Translations under genes and position numbers: made by a program
The notes under the pieces: model-generated
Told to the model about the DNA's origin: nothing
The model's input: the letters and a program-made list of their open reading frames with translations, nothing else
The model's database searches: none
Part shown: one piece after another, positions 21,354 through 33,300 of the stretch
How positions within the stretch are numbered: position 1 is the stretch's first letter
Layout: every line of letters starts with the position of its first letter
Source of the DNA: Ambrosia x helenae
Lineage: Eukaryota > Streptophyta > Magnoliopsida > Asterales > Asteraceae
DNA length: 64,000 nucleotides
Direction of reading: 5' to 3'
NCBI GenBank assembly: GCA_030844895.1
Contig: CM061227.1
Coordinates: forward strand, 108,985,238-109,049,237

Positions 21354-24079
21354 TGTCACACCCTCAAATTTCGACTGCGGGGTTCATACCGCGAGGCGCA
21401 TGACATACCAGGATCCCATAGCCATAAGTCATATGAACGAACTCTAAATGCCCAAACCATTTAGTTCGTTTCAAAAACCAAGTTTAGTTAAGTTGCGGAA
21501 GCGTAAACCAAATTTAATCCTTTTAAAACCATGCGCAAAACAACGCGCCCAAATTAAAACCATATGAAAGAAAATGTAAAAGCTTAATATGTAATTTAGG
21601 TGTATGCCCAAGACCCCAAATGCAATGAAGTGTGCAGTGCTTTCTAATCCTGGCACCGGAAGCTAACTACCTGCAAAAGCATATAAATCGTGGGTCAACA
21701 AACAATGTTGGTGAGTTCACTAGGTAAAGTAAATGAGTATGTAACTGCGCTGGTTTCCAAAACCACGTAAGTAAGTAAGTTGTGTTGGTGCCCCGCACCG
21801 TGTAACCACTAATTCATCGCATGTCAAGGGTAGCTAGCCCATTCATGATAACTAACCGAATATACCGAACTGCTATGTACGTGTAGCCACATAAGTGTGC
21901 CGTATGCCTGACATCATTGTCTATCCACAATGATAATGTTTCGTAGTTATAGTTCACGCCCGCGCTCCCCGAGCCGGTGTGAGGTTTGTAAGACCTAATA
22001 GCGCTATCAACTAATAACCCGCTTGCCAACCTTGGCAACTCATTCGGTACGTGAGGACTTACAAAATGATAGAAATGGTTCAGTTTATCAAGGACACAAT
22101 TGCGAATTAGCAAAGTGACCGACCCTCATAAGGATCCATGGCATCCCAACCCGGGATGTGTAAGTAGTCCCAAACCGGACTAGAAAATGTTAAGTAAAGT
22201 GTCTCATACCTGAGACGCATGCTTTTGAGAAAAAGAGTAGTGAAACTCACCTTAGGTCGCAAGTGAAAATCCAAATTCCACGAATAGTAACGTGCTACCG
22301 ACTCCCTATTACAAATGTCACTAGGTGAGTATACGTGCGTAACCAACACACCATGTAACTCGTTTATTCCAGACTTTTAAAAGTTCAAAACCGTGTAGTG
22401 ACACCTAATGACTCTACATGCCCAAGTATGTCCTACGTATCCCGTTGGTGATCATAGCAATTATTATCAGTTTAATACATCAAATACATCTCATACAAGT
22501 TTCCACACAAGTACATGTCAATTACGTACCACATAGAACTCCAAATAGTCACTTAAAGACCCCGTACACAATCTGTGTTTTTAGGACAGATTGTGCGCTG
22601 TGAAAAACAATTTATTTAAAATACTTAACGAATGAATTAGAGTCCCAAATTTTTACTGAATTTTATTTGGGATTCACTCGACAATACCTATTTTTGTTTC
22701 TTAATTCCAAACACAAAAATTATAAAAATTCGTACAACACAGCAGTGTCCAGAAAATTTCCTCAACAGGTCAGTTTAGTAGGAAAATTATTAAAAATTGT
22801 GTATTCATCCAAACGAGATGAATCCACTTGGAAAAGCTCTATTTTTCCAGTATTGACCTACTGTAAAAATTTCATAACCTAACTCCTTGTAAATCTCAAG
22901 TTATGACCATTTAAAGCTAGCCCAATTTACAAATCCGAAAATCTGATATGACCCCTAATCAATTAAAATTCCAAAAACGACTCATACGATGTCCAAAATC
23001 GATGGTTTTGCCCATTATGAAAAGCTAAGACCTTGTACATTACAATCATGCAAAGAAATCATCAAAACAATCGATTTACCAACCCGTTACCGCCCCTTCA
23101 ACACGTTCAAACAAATCTGTCAGAATCTTAAACTTGCATCCCAAGTAATCTACAAACCCTAATTCTTCATAAACATCCCTAATACATGTATAACACCTAT
23201 AGTACTGATTAAACACCATATTAATCATATCAAAACACATATATTATCATGTGAAAACCCTAATCATGGCTGCTAATAACAATCATCATCATTAAATCAT
23301 CAAGAACATTCAAGAACTCCTATACATACATGTATGCGATTTTGTATATATTATTTTAGGGTTTTCAAAGTTTTTCAATCATCATAATTCATCAAAAATC
23401 GTAAGAACGTATACCTTGTGAAATATTAAACTCCCTAGAGCCTTGAAATCAAACCCGAACTAGCTTGATTAGTGAAAGATTGCTTGATTGCTTGAAAACA
23501 AAGAGAGAGGGGGTGGGGGGTTTCGCACGGCACCAAGGGGGCAAGGGAGTAGGGTTTTTATCTTTTTCCTTGCCTCCTAATTGTAAAAGGGCTTTGCTTG
23601 TTCCCCAAGCAATTGGTATTAGGGCCCTTCTAGTCCATTAACTTGACCCGTTAACCATGTTCTAGCCCAATACCGGACCCAATATTATTAACCATGCTAA
23701 ATTATATAAAAACCATTATTTTTATTATTACATAGCATATCATTCATGTTGTGCACGTAATTTGCATGATCTACGCATTACCTTTCAGTTAGGCGATCAT
23801 TCACAAAAACATGTAATTCACATAAGCACGTACTTCATGTTCACCAAAATTCACTTGTATATATTATTGCTATGTATGTCACATAATTCACCAACGTTTG
23901 GGATACAGGACTCATGTGTGTGTTTAACAAGGATTTTCCTACGTATAACATATGTTAGCATCTTCTAACATATGTTAAACCTACTTAACTAACCCTAGTT
24001 AAGTATCTAGCCATGTATGAACATGTAAGTTTACTAGAGTTCAGTAAAAGTATTTAACCTGAAAATGCGGGGTGTCACA
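21354..24079 (-). repeat. Chromovirus 5' LTR
   Basis: This is the 2726-bp partner of the LTR at 13502-16227. Differences seen by eye include GAGGCG/GAGACG near the start, CCTTGG/CCCTGG, AATCATC/AATAATC, ATATCA/ATAGCA and AAATATT/AAAGATT. Confidence 0.95.
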
Positions 24080-24582
24080 TTGAAACTTGAATAGTCGTGT
24101 AGATGATATAAATATGGGAATATTGTATAGAATGGTAATCAAGTTTTACTAGTACTTCAATTAGATCACTCATGAAAATATCTGTTTACATTAAGTCATT
24201 AAAGTTTATTTTATGTTCTAATCCTATATAATTTATCTGAATAACATGTATAATATCTATAATTGGAACATTAAAGTCAACTTCAGTGACCTGATTAGAA
24301 CATATAAGTAAAGTTGACTTATCTAATTGGGAAATAAATGTTTTATAAAAATTGTGAATATTTAAAAAAAATTGCGAAAATTTGAAAGTTTATATTTCTA
24401 ATTTTTTTTATTTTTTTAATTATAGAAATTGCGAAAAATTAATATGAATCAAATAATATTAATGCAAAAGCTCCAATACAATTATATTATACAAATCCTA
24501 AGATCCAAGATAGAGAACCTAAAAAAATTGAGTTATACAAAAGCATTAAAAATTGAGTTAGTTGTTGCTCCTCTAATATGTT

Positions 24583-24711
24583 TTAGGCTTCTTTTTTTCC
24601 AAAGGTGTATCTTAGAAAACCGTCATCAGAAACACGAAGAACATGAGCAACATACCTAGTAGTCAACTTCTTTAGCTCTTCAACCACACCATTAAAAGAA
24701 AGCAGTCCTCC
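24583..24711 (-). pseudogene. Terminal-exon-like relic of an unknown gene
   Basis: After a plausible acceptor (TTTGTAG) the minus strand reads 42 codons (GGLLSFNGVVEELKKLTTRY, then VAHVLRVSDDGFLRYTFG) to a stop. A second coding-like stretch (EFKASVVLDVDPLGVDIYL) ends near 24920. It continues upstream across the solo LTR at 25000-27750 if that LTR and one GATAT copy are removed. I do not recognise the protein. The fragments look like the end of a gene into which the LTR element inserted. Confidence 0.35.
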
Positions 24712-24999
24712 CTACAAACTACACACAATTGCTTGGGACACTGTTTAAGAATTAGAATCATCCATGCATGTTTTTTAATCACTGATTTGTACATAGTTGC
24801 AGAAAGACTACAATACAGATTAGACAGCTATATTAGCATTCTTCCTTTTCTTAGTTTATATCAAAGAAATCATCAATACTGTCCATATATCAAGTAGTTA
24901 AATTGATTTGGAAGAAGGACTATAGTACAGATAAATATCCACTCCCAATGGGTCAACATCCAAAACAACAGATGCCTTAAACTCTGCAAAGTTAGATAT

Positions 25000-27750
25000 T
25001 GTCACACCCTCAAATTTTCACTGCGGGGTTTATACCGCGAGGCGCATGACGGACCAGGATCCCATAGCCATAAGTCACATGAACGACTCTAAATGCCCAA
25101 CCATTTAGTTCGTTATTTCAAAACCAAGTTTACTGTTTAACCAACCCAAATATAAGTATAGCGGAAGCGAACAGAAAAACTGTTAAATAAAGTCTGCACA
25201 AAACACCGCGCCCAAAACCAAAAGAAAGTAGTTAAAAGTTTTAAAGATAGTTTAATGTTTGAGACCCATGACATGATGCATGCCCTAACTGTGCTCCTTT
25301 CCTAGTTACCTGCAAAAGCATGCTATCGTGTGTCAACATAAAGCTGGTGAGTTCACAAAGTAAAGCAAACATGTATAAAAATGTGTGGGTTTCCAAAACC
25401 ACGTAACCAATTAATAACGTAGGTCCTCCAGACCCAAAAATGTTCAAGAGTTATCAGTTTAAGTGTGTCAGGGGTAGCTAGCTCACTCAATGTAACTAAA
25501 CAGGATTATTGGGACACCTTCAGTAAAATAGTAATTTGCCTCAATAACTGGTGTCTATCAACACCAGTTTTCAAATGTGGTCAGAAGTTCATGCCCGTGC
25601 CTCAAGCACCTCAGACATGAGGTTGCTGCACAACGTAATAGCGCTATCAACTAATACCCCGCTCGCCTCCAGCGATTAACCCAATAATATGCAAGGACTT
25701 TCCAATGATAGAGTGTTTAGTTTACAAAGGACCAATAAGTTTTAAACTGACAAAAAAAAACCCCGATCCACACAAGGAATCGTAAAACCGACCCACACAA
25801 GGAGTCAATACCTGAGTCGTCCCAAACTGGACTAGAAAATGTTTACCAATGTTGTCTCTGACCCGAGACGCATGCTTTTGAGAAAAAGAGTAGTGAAACT
25901 CACCTTAGTGTGCAAGCAAAAGAAATCCAAACCGCAAGTAAGGTATGCTACCGACACCCTAATATAAGTGTCACTAAGTAAGTATAGGCGTAATATCATT
26001 ACACCATATAACTCGTCTGTCCAAGGCGTTTAAACGTTCAAAAGTGTGTAGGTGACACCTAGTGACTCTACATGCAATAGTAAACCCTACGAACTCGTTG
26101 GTGAATATGTTGGTTATAATTAGTTTTCACACTCCACAAGCGTCTCATACAAGTGCCCGCTCAGTTACATATCAATTACATAACACCTATGACTTCAATT
26201 AATCACATAAGCACATAATATACAATCTGTGTTTTTAGGACAGATTGTGCGTCATCAAAACTAATTTATTTAAAATAGTTAATCAGTGAATTAATCTCCC
26301 AAATTTTTATTGAGTATTCTTTGAGATTCAGTTAACAACCCTTATTTTTGTTTTGTCTTAAATCCAAACACAAAAATAATTAAAATTCGTTTAACACAGC
26401 TATGTTCAGAAAACTTTCATAACAGACCAGTTTGGTAGAAAAATTCCCAAAAATTGTGTATTCATCCAAACAAGATGAATCAACTTGGAAAACTCAATTT
26501 ACTTCAATGTTAACCTTCTGTAAAAATTTCATGACCCAACTCTTTGCAAAACTCGAGTTATGATGACTCAAAGTCGATTCAGTTTATTAACCCGAAATTC
26601 TGATATGACCTATTTTCAAAGAAAATTCCAAAAACGACTCAACCGACGTCCAAATCACTTGATTTTACCCATTATGAAAATCTAAGACCAGGTGTGATTT
26701 AACCATGCAAATAAAATACCAAAATCACCATGTTAAAGTCGTGTTACAGCCCCTACAAGTTCATCTAATCATTCTGTCCAGATTTTAGTTACGCCTAAAT
26801 CTTTCTTTAAACGACTACCGCGTGCATACAAACAACCAACAATCATCAATAACCATTAACAAACATTCTTAATACCTATTTTGATCAGATTCTATCATTA
26901 TTCATGCAAAGATTACAACTTTAATGATCAAAACTTCAACAACTTGTGCAACAAGTAACTTATGATATTACTAATCGCCTCTCATCATGTTTAATTCGTT
27001 TAATCTTCAAAAACCTCAAGTTTTAATGATTATCAAAAGCTTTCAGACCTGGACAAACCTTGTTATATGATTTTTATAACATAAAAATAAGATTAAAGGG
27101 TAAAGGATTAAAGATTATACCCCTAGCTCTTTGATACAATCAACCGAACACCTTAGGAGCTTCCAAATCGATGATCTTGAGCCTTTGCAAGTTGTTAGGG
27201 GTTAATAATTCGTAAGGGGGCAGTAGGGGGGCGATTAGGGTTGAGTTTAGAGGTTGCATGGGGCTTAAGAGTGTTAAAATAGGGGTGTGAGGCGGTTTAG
27301 ACCCGTCAGGGTTGCTCGCGCGGTCGCTCGGGCTACTCGCGCGGCCGCTCGCAGGCCTTTGACCCGCGTGAGTGGCCCGTTTCGTCACCCGACGTGTTTT
27401 CCTTTGGATTTTTCGTTATTTCGGACCGTAACAAGTGCAACCCCATGCGTTAAGACCCTAATCAACCTAATGATCCACCTTTAATGATTTTATTAACGTA
27501 TTCGGTTTAGGTTCACCCAATCACGTATGGTTTTCACATAAGTTCATCGAATATCACAGAGACACATAATCGCAATCAATCCAAATTAGTTCATTATTCA
27601 CCAACGTCCGAGGTTCACCAATCATGTATTCAGTTGTTAACTCACAACAATGCAACGTGTGTCCTATCTAGCTAACCCTGGTTAAGTATAATGCAAGGAA
27701 CGTAACTAGAGTTTAGTTAAAGTGAGAACCTGAATTTGCGGGGTATCACA
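25000..27750 (-). mobile_element. Solo LTR of a related chromovirus
   Basis: This 2751-bp sequence begins TGTCACACCCTCAAA and ends GGTATCACA. It is clearly homologous along its length to the 2726-bp LTRs at 13502 and 21354 but much diverged. It is flanked by the 5-bp duplication GATAT (24995-24999 and 27751-27755) with no internal region. This is a solo LTR left by recombination between the two LTRs of an older insertion. A GC-rich patch of CGCGCGG/CGCTCG repeats lies near 27310-27360. Confidence 0.9.
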
Positions 27751-27794
27751 GATATGGAGCCAACAAGCTTCTAGCCAAGATTAATCCCTATGGC

Positions 27795-27915
27795 ACAGGA
27801 TGGCCTTGCTTATGTGGTTTAAAGATTTCTCGGATAAACTAATATATGATCGTAAAACATGGTGACCCAGGATGGCCTTACTTATGTGGTTTAAAGATTT
27901 CTAGGATAAACTAAA
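27795..27915. repeat. Tandem duplication, about 72-bp period
   Basis: CAGGATGGCCTTGCTTATG and the following bases through GGATAAACTA occur twice, near 27796 and 27869, with two or three differences. The unit is non-coding. Confidence 0.7.
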
Positions 27916-27999
27916 CACAAATATTTAAGAAACTCAACTAGTCGAATAGGGACTCAACTCAGGTAGCATAATCGTTTCTTTTAATATATGATCTTAGTA

Positions 28000-29310
28000 C
28001 ATGTTGTTCATATAAATGTAGGTGTTGTCGTGAGAAGAGATCACAAAGTTGTCTGACTAGTGAACTTTGTTACGGTAAGATATTGTTTTCTGAAAAGTCA
28101 AGTACACATCAAATGAACTCTTTTAATATTGCAAGTTATTTATGATTTATGGGGGTATGCATATGGGATTTATTTTGATAATGGGTTGGGTAACTCAGTA
28201 TGTTATTTGCTGTTGATATTTTGATACTATGATGTTATTTCATGCCTTGCTATGATGAATCTATGCCTAATATGATACATGAAAATGATTTAGACGACAC
28301 TAGACTTTTGACTCATAAGACACGTGCACGTTAAGGGCCCTAGAATATTAAAGAGCTAATAAAGAAAAATAAAGAATTAATGAAAAGTAAACGAATATGA
28401 TTGAGAGGTAATACTCTCTTATGGATCCATCCCAAGATTTGGTGTGAGTTGCTTGCATACACATACCAGGAGCGGTACCGTGGCACCAAGATTTAAAGAC
28501 ACGCCCAAGAGCCACATGCGTGAAGTACTTGCTCGTTATTGTTTACGAACAATGGCTAACGACAGTGGTGAACTGCTTTTGTGCTCCTTCACTTAGTCGG
28601 TTGTAGTGGACTTTCCCCCGACCGGTCTACGGATGTGCATGGTTTACTATGTGTAGTTTGGGAGACCTAAGGATTATCCTCCACGTGGTTACGATGATGA
28701 AAGAACGAAATATAAAGAATTTAACCACGTGATATGATAAAGATTAAGATTTAAGATATGAATGTGATAAGATGAAAATGATAAAGATTATATTAGAAAA
28801 GATCACTTAAAGAGATAGGCACGATTTTAAGATTTATTATTTGATTATGTTGTTTTGTTTGGATTATGTTGTTTTGTTTGGATCATAGCTTGCAATCACA
28901 AGTACCGAATGATTTATGTAGGTTAGGTGGAGGTATACCGCGCATACGGACTCGTTAAATCGTGTATCTCGTTATAATTTCACTCGTTTAGTCGCTTAAA
29001 TATTTGTATCAAGCATTTTATTTATATAAACCGACTAAAATCGAGTATTTGGATGATATATTTGTTATATCTATTTATAGTCGCGACTAAATTTACAAGG
29101 ATAAGTGTTAGTTAACTAGTACATTATCGCTAACAACGCGTTATTATTAATATTTTGACATTATAATAGCGTAATTAAATAATTTAATTTATTAATGAAT
29201 ATAAATGTATTTCTTGTTAACGAGATATTATTGTTAACGAATTTAAAATCATTTTATGAATAAAATATTATTATTATATTATTTGATAAAAGCGGGGCGC
29301 TATATGTGGA
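28000..29310 (-). other. Possible eroded Gypsy LTR; no gene
   Basis: The right edge reads AGCGGGGCGCTATA, which resembles the minus-strand start of Gypsy LTRs (TGTarCGCCCCGC type). The body lacks genes but has LTR-like composition. Neither a matching left edge nor a target duplication was found. A 20-bp tandem duplication (GGATTATGTTGTTTTGTTT) lies near 28843-28880. Confidence 0.3.
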
Positions 29311-29366
29311 AGAAAAATATTTTGAAAATGTATGATGTGATAGTTAAAATCTATATACATTATGTA

Positions 29367-30060
29367 CTAGATTATACCCTGGGAGCGTCCCGGGTTGAGA
29401 AATTTAATATGATACATCAATTTTACATATGAAATATACTGATGTATAACTCTAATATTAATATCTAACCTAAAACAAATTAACAATGTACAACTCCAAT
29501 GCTAACACCTAACCTAAAAGAATGTAGAACTTTAATGTAACTCTAATATTAACACCTATCCTAAAGACTAAACAAATGTACAACTCTAACGTACTAATAT
29601 TGATACCTAACTTAAAACAACGTATAACTTTATTAACCTATTCGGCTCTGGTTGGAAAAAAATTCATATTTACTGATTTAAACATAATTAGTGACTTGTC
29701 TATACATGATTAATGATTTACCTGAACACTTTGTGTTTTTTTCCTGTATAAACAAAACCACAAAAAAATTATCCGTTTTTTATATAGCACTATGGTACTC
29801 GTTGGAAAGATAATAAAACGTTCGTTAATTTGGTGTAATTTTTTTCTTTAAAAAATCTTGTATATTAAAGATATTAACGTTTAAAAATTATGGGAGGAAA
29901 CATGAGGGTGAAAAATTTAATTTTGTTTTTAAATTATTTTTTTCCTAAAATATCTCAATGCCACATAGGATGACACATGGCACACTCAAAGAAGAGAATG
30001 CATATTTGAATGTCATGTCATTAAAATGGCTTTGGTTTATTATATGTATAGATAGATAGA
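29367..30060 (-). mobile_element. Non-autonomous Helitron
   Basis: Read on the minus strand, it starts TCTATCTATCTATACAT after an A and ends with a GC hairpin (CCCGGGACGCTCCCAGGG), then TATAAT and CTAG, followed by T (plus strand A at 29366). The 5' end could be at 30052, 30056 or 30060 because of a GATA repeat. The body holds no gene but has a loose repeat of about 50 bp (TAACACCTAACCTAAAA). It lies 150 bp from the large Helitron in the same orientation. Confidence 0.65.
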
Positions 30061-30210
30061 TAATTGGATTGGTTAATTCGGTTATGGCCACTAGTATAAA
30101 GATAAAATACAAAATTTATATTTTTTTGAACGGTTAAATATTTGTCACCAATTTGAACCCACTACAAAATTTATAGTTTTTTTTTACACCCCTCTTTTGT
30201 ATGTTGGAAA

Positions 30211-30240
30211 CTAGATAATTGCCCGCGTTACACGCAGTTT
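30211..30240 (-). terminator. Helitron 3' terminal hairpin and CTAG end
   Basis: On the minus strand GCGTGTAACGC can form a short stem about ten bases before CTAG. In Helitrons this hairpin signals the end of rolling-circle transfer. Confidence 0.75.
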
Positions 30241-30334
30241 ACCAACGTACGATTATTTGGAGTAGTATAACGTATAAGAAAAAGTAAAGTAGAAACATTT
30301 TATTAAAATTTAAAAGCAACGAATACACAGTTAT

Positions 30335-33300
30335 TCAAATATCGCTAAAAATTTCCTTATAAACAACATTTTTTGTTTTAGTCATCACTTTCCCATCAGC
30401 ATCCAGTATAAGTAACTTCACGCCTGCCCTGCTTTTAACTCTTGATAATGCGACATAAAGCTGGCCGTGTGAGAATACAGGATTTCTTAAATACAATCCA
30501 ACCTTTGATAAAGACTGTCCTTGGCTTTTATTGATGGTCATTGCAAAACATACGCTTATTGGGAATTGACGCCTTTGGAACTTTACTGGAATCTTGATAT
30601 CAGATGGTATCAAATTTATTCTTGGAATAAGAGTTTTGGTACCAATGTTTCCACCTGATATGATCTCGGCTTCAATAACACGCTTTGCAAGTCTGGTGAT
30701 TCGTAACCTCGTTCCATTGCACAAACCATTTTGTTGATCTATGTTTCGCAACAACATGACGGGTACACCGACTTTAAGTGCTAAACGATGGTTAGGTAAC
30801 CCAGAAATTTTTAAACCATTAAGGACATCAGGAGAGTATAAGTCTTCCTGTGAACGGTTATTACCATTCTCAATCTGACATATACTATCAGAGCTCAGAT
30901 ACTCGACTTCATCTCCAGGAAACAATGCAAGAAGCCTTTCATTTATATCATGTACGACTTCATTTGTAGGTGCAAGTATTGCTCGTTCCCCAAAGTAATC
31001 CTTATCTTTGTAAAGTTGGATAAGTGAAGGGTAGACGAAGTCAATTAATCTAGAAATCGGATCTGATGTACCCTTAATAAGAAGATCATCTGGAATTTCC
31101 ACATCAAACTCATCATCATGAATTGACTCACCAACTTTACCCTCACCTAATTCAAGAAGCCAGTTTGCAAATGCCTTTGTTTCATCGGATTCAGACGTGT
31201 TGTTACCTAAAGTTAACCTCATGTTTTTTGTTAAAGTGAGGACTTTGCAAGTATTCCAAATAGGAGAAGAAGTTATTGATGCATTTAAAATATCTCTTCT
31301 ACTACCGTTTGGAACAACCGGAAGGATCTGTCTAAAATCACCACCAAAAACCATAACCTTACCACCAAAAGGCAAATCAGAATTAGGTGAAGAATTTGAC
31401 TGCAGGACGTCTTTCATTGTACGATCAAGTGCCTCAAAAGCATGCTTGTGAATCATTGGAGCTTCATCCCAAATAATTAACTTAGTTTGCTTCAATAAAT
31501 CAGCAATATCACTATTGGGCTTTATACCGCACAATGATTGTTCAGTAACATTCAAAGGTATACGAAACCTAGAATGCGCTGTCCTTCCACCAGATAACAG
31601 CAGAGAAGCAATACCACTGGATGCAACGTTCAAAACAATTTGTCCTTTAGATCTTATGGCAGCAGACAACGTTTTCCATAAAAAGGTTTTACCAGTTCCT
31701 CCAAAACCATAAACAAAGAATAGCCCACCTTTGTTACCATCAACCGCATGTATGATTTGATTAAAAATTGAACGTTGCTCACCAGTTAAAGAACGTGAAT
31801 AGGTATGAAATTCCTCAGCCAACGTACTTACTTGATAATTCAGCTCATCAAGAATCAAACGGTTATTTGCAGATGATATGGAATCATTATCAGGATAAGG
31901 CATAGAAGGAAACCTACGCAGGCTTGAGTTATTCCGAAGCAATTGTTTCTCAATTTCAAGCAACGTAAGGTTCTTTATTTGTTCATCAGGAAGAGATAAA
32001 CTTAAAAACGAAAAAGTTTGGACCATTCAATTTAAAATAAAAGGGACATTAAAAAAAATAATTTCATTAAATTTCGAAATTAAAATTTGTTACCTTCAAT
32101 TTGGAATACGTCTTCGTGTCTACGCATAATACCATCTGACAGATACTTCCATGATTTTTCCCAAACATGCTCAGGTCTAGATAAGGTATTAGAAAGCAAC
32201 ATCATCGCAAACAAATTACGAAGACAATATCCAGAACCGGTATAATGAGCCTCTTCAATAGCTTCTACATATTCTTTGTCATCGTCTAAGAGGCCAAGAG
32301 CATAACATGCATCACGAAATGTTGGTAAGATTTCTCCATTGACCGTTCTTATCTCCTCAAATGATCTAGGGCCTTTTACTTTATTTAGAAGCACTCTCAA
32401 AAAATACGCCTCGCCCATAGATGGATTAACCATGTGAACACGACCAATTGCCTTACCCATCTTTCGAAAGTCCCATTTTTTTTCTTCCTCTTTCCAGACA
32501 AATTTACTTGGGATTTCAATGTAACTTAGTTCACGTGCCACAGCTTCGTTTCGGTTCAGTTCCATCCATTTTAGAAACATTGTGGTAGCCACCGTTGGTT
32601 TGTCGAGCACATTTTGAATATTTTCTTTTGGACCATATACAACACTTTGCTCACCGGGCAGATGAAATGGAAGCCTTATAACTGGAGGGTATCTATAATG
32701 CACTTCATTTTTAAATATTCTCCACGAAGCTTCACATGCTGAAAGGAACCTACAATCAAAATGTTTTTTGATTTCATCTCTTTGCATCACTTCTTCACCT
32801 TCTCCATTATCTTCTACAAAAGCAACTTTAGCCATATCAGGTCCTTTATTAATGTATTTAAATAAATACTTAATTGAAGCGGCCTGGTTACACCATTCAA
32901 CATTGATATGAGCTTGGTAACGCCTTAAAAGTTTTGCATTATAAGGGACCACATGTCTATTGTCTAACGTAGCAGTTCCTTTTTCAACAAATATCCCTGA
33001 CTCTCTTCTTCTATAAACCGGATATCCATTTGAATCTAAAGTTGAAGCAGGAGAAAACTTCTTTGGAAATTTCTTGGAGCACTTACCGTCAAGCATGCAC
33101 GGACAGTTCGGATATTCACGCCCACATGGTCCATGCATCATAAAGTCACTCACAAGACTAAACAACTCCGGATCAAGATTCTTATCAGGGATTTCAGCCG
33201 AAACAAAACGATCAACGTGTTCAATTGTGGGTAGCTTACTGGCTTCTTTAAGAAACAAACAGATATGAGCATGGGGCAGTCCACGTTTTTGGAACTCTAT

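Larger units (their letters stand above)
13502..24079 (-). mobile_element. Gypsy chromovirus (Tekay-like), recent but defective
   Basis: The element is 10,578 bp on the minus strand, flanked by the 5-bp duplication TTGAA (13497-13501 and 24080-24084). Two 2726-bp LTRs of identical length differ at about five positions by eye. Long LTRs, tRNA-iMet primer site, Gypsy domain order (protease, RT, RNase H, integrase) and a chromodomain after the integrase fit the Tekay/Del lineage. The interior is degraded: pol is split by several single-base deletions, the gag zinc knuckle is missing, and most of gag is unreadable. The contrast between fresh LTRs and a broken interior suggests mobilisation in trans, or base errors in the assembly. 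Confidence 0.93.

Noticed and set aside
24200..24340. Inverted repeat around TATGTTCTAATC and GATTAGAACATA
   Set aside because: The arms are about 12 bp and have no target duplication, too little to call a MITE.
27140..27484. Two overlapping Arg/Ala/Pro-rich frames
   Set aside because: They are produced by a GC-rich repeat patch inside the solo LTR.
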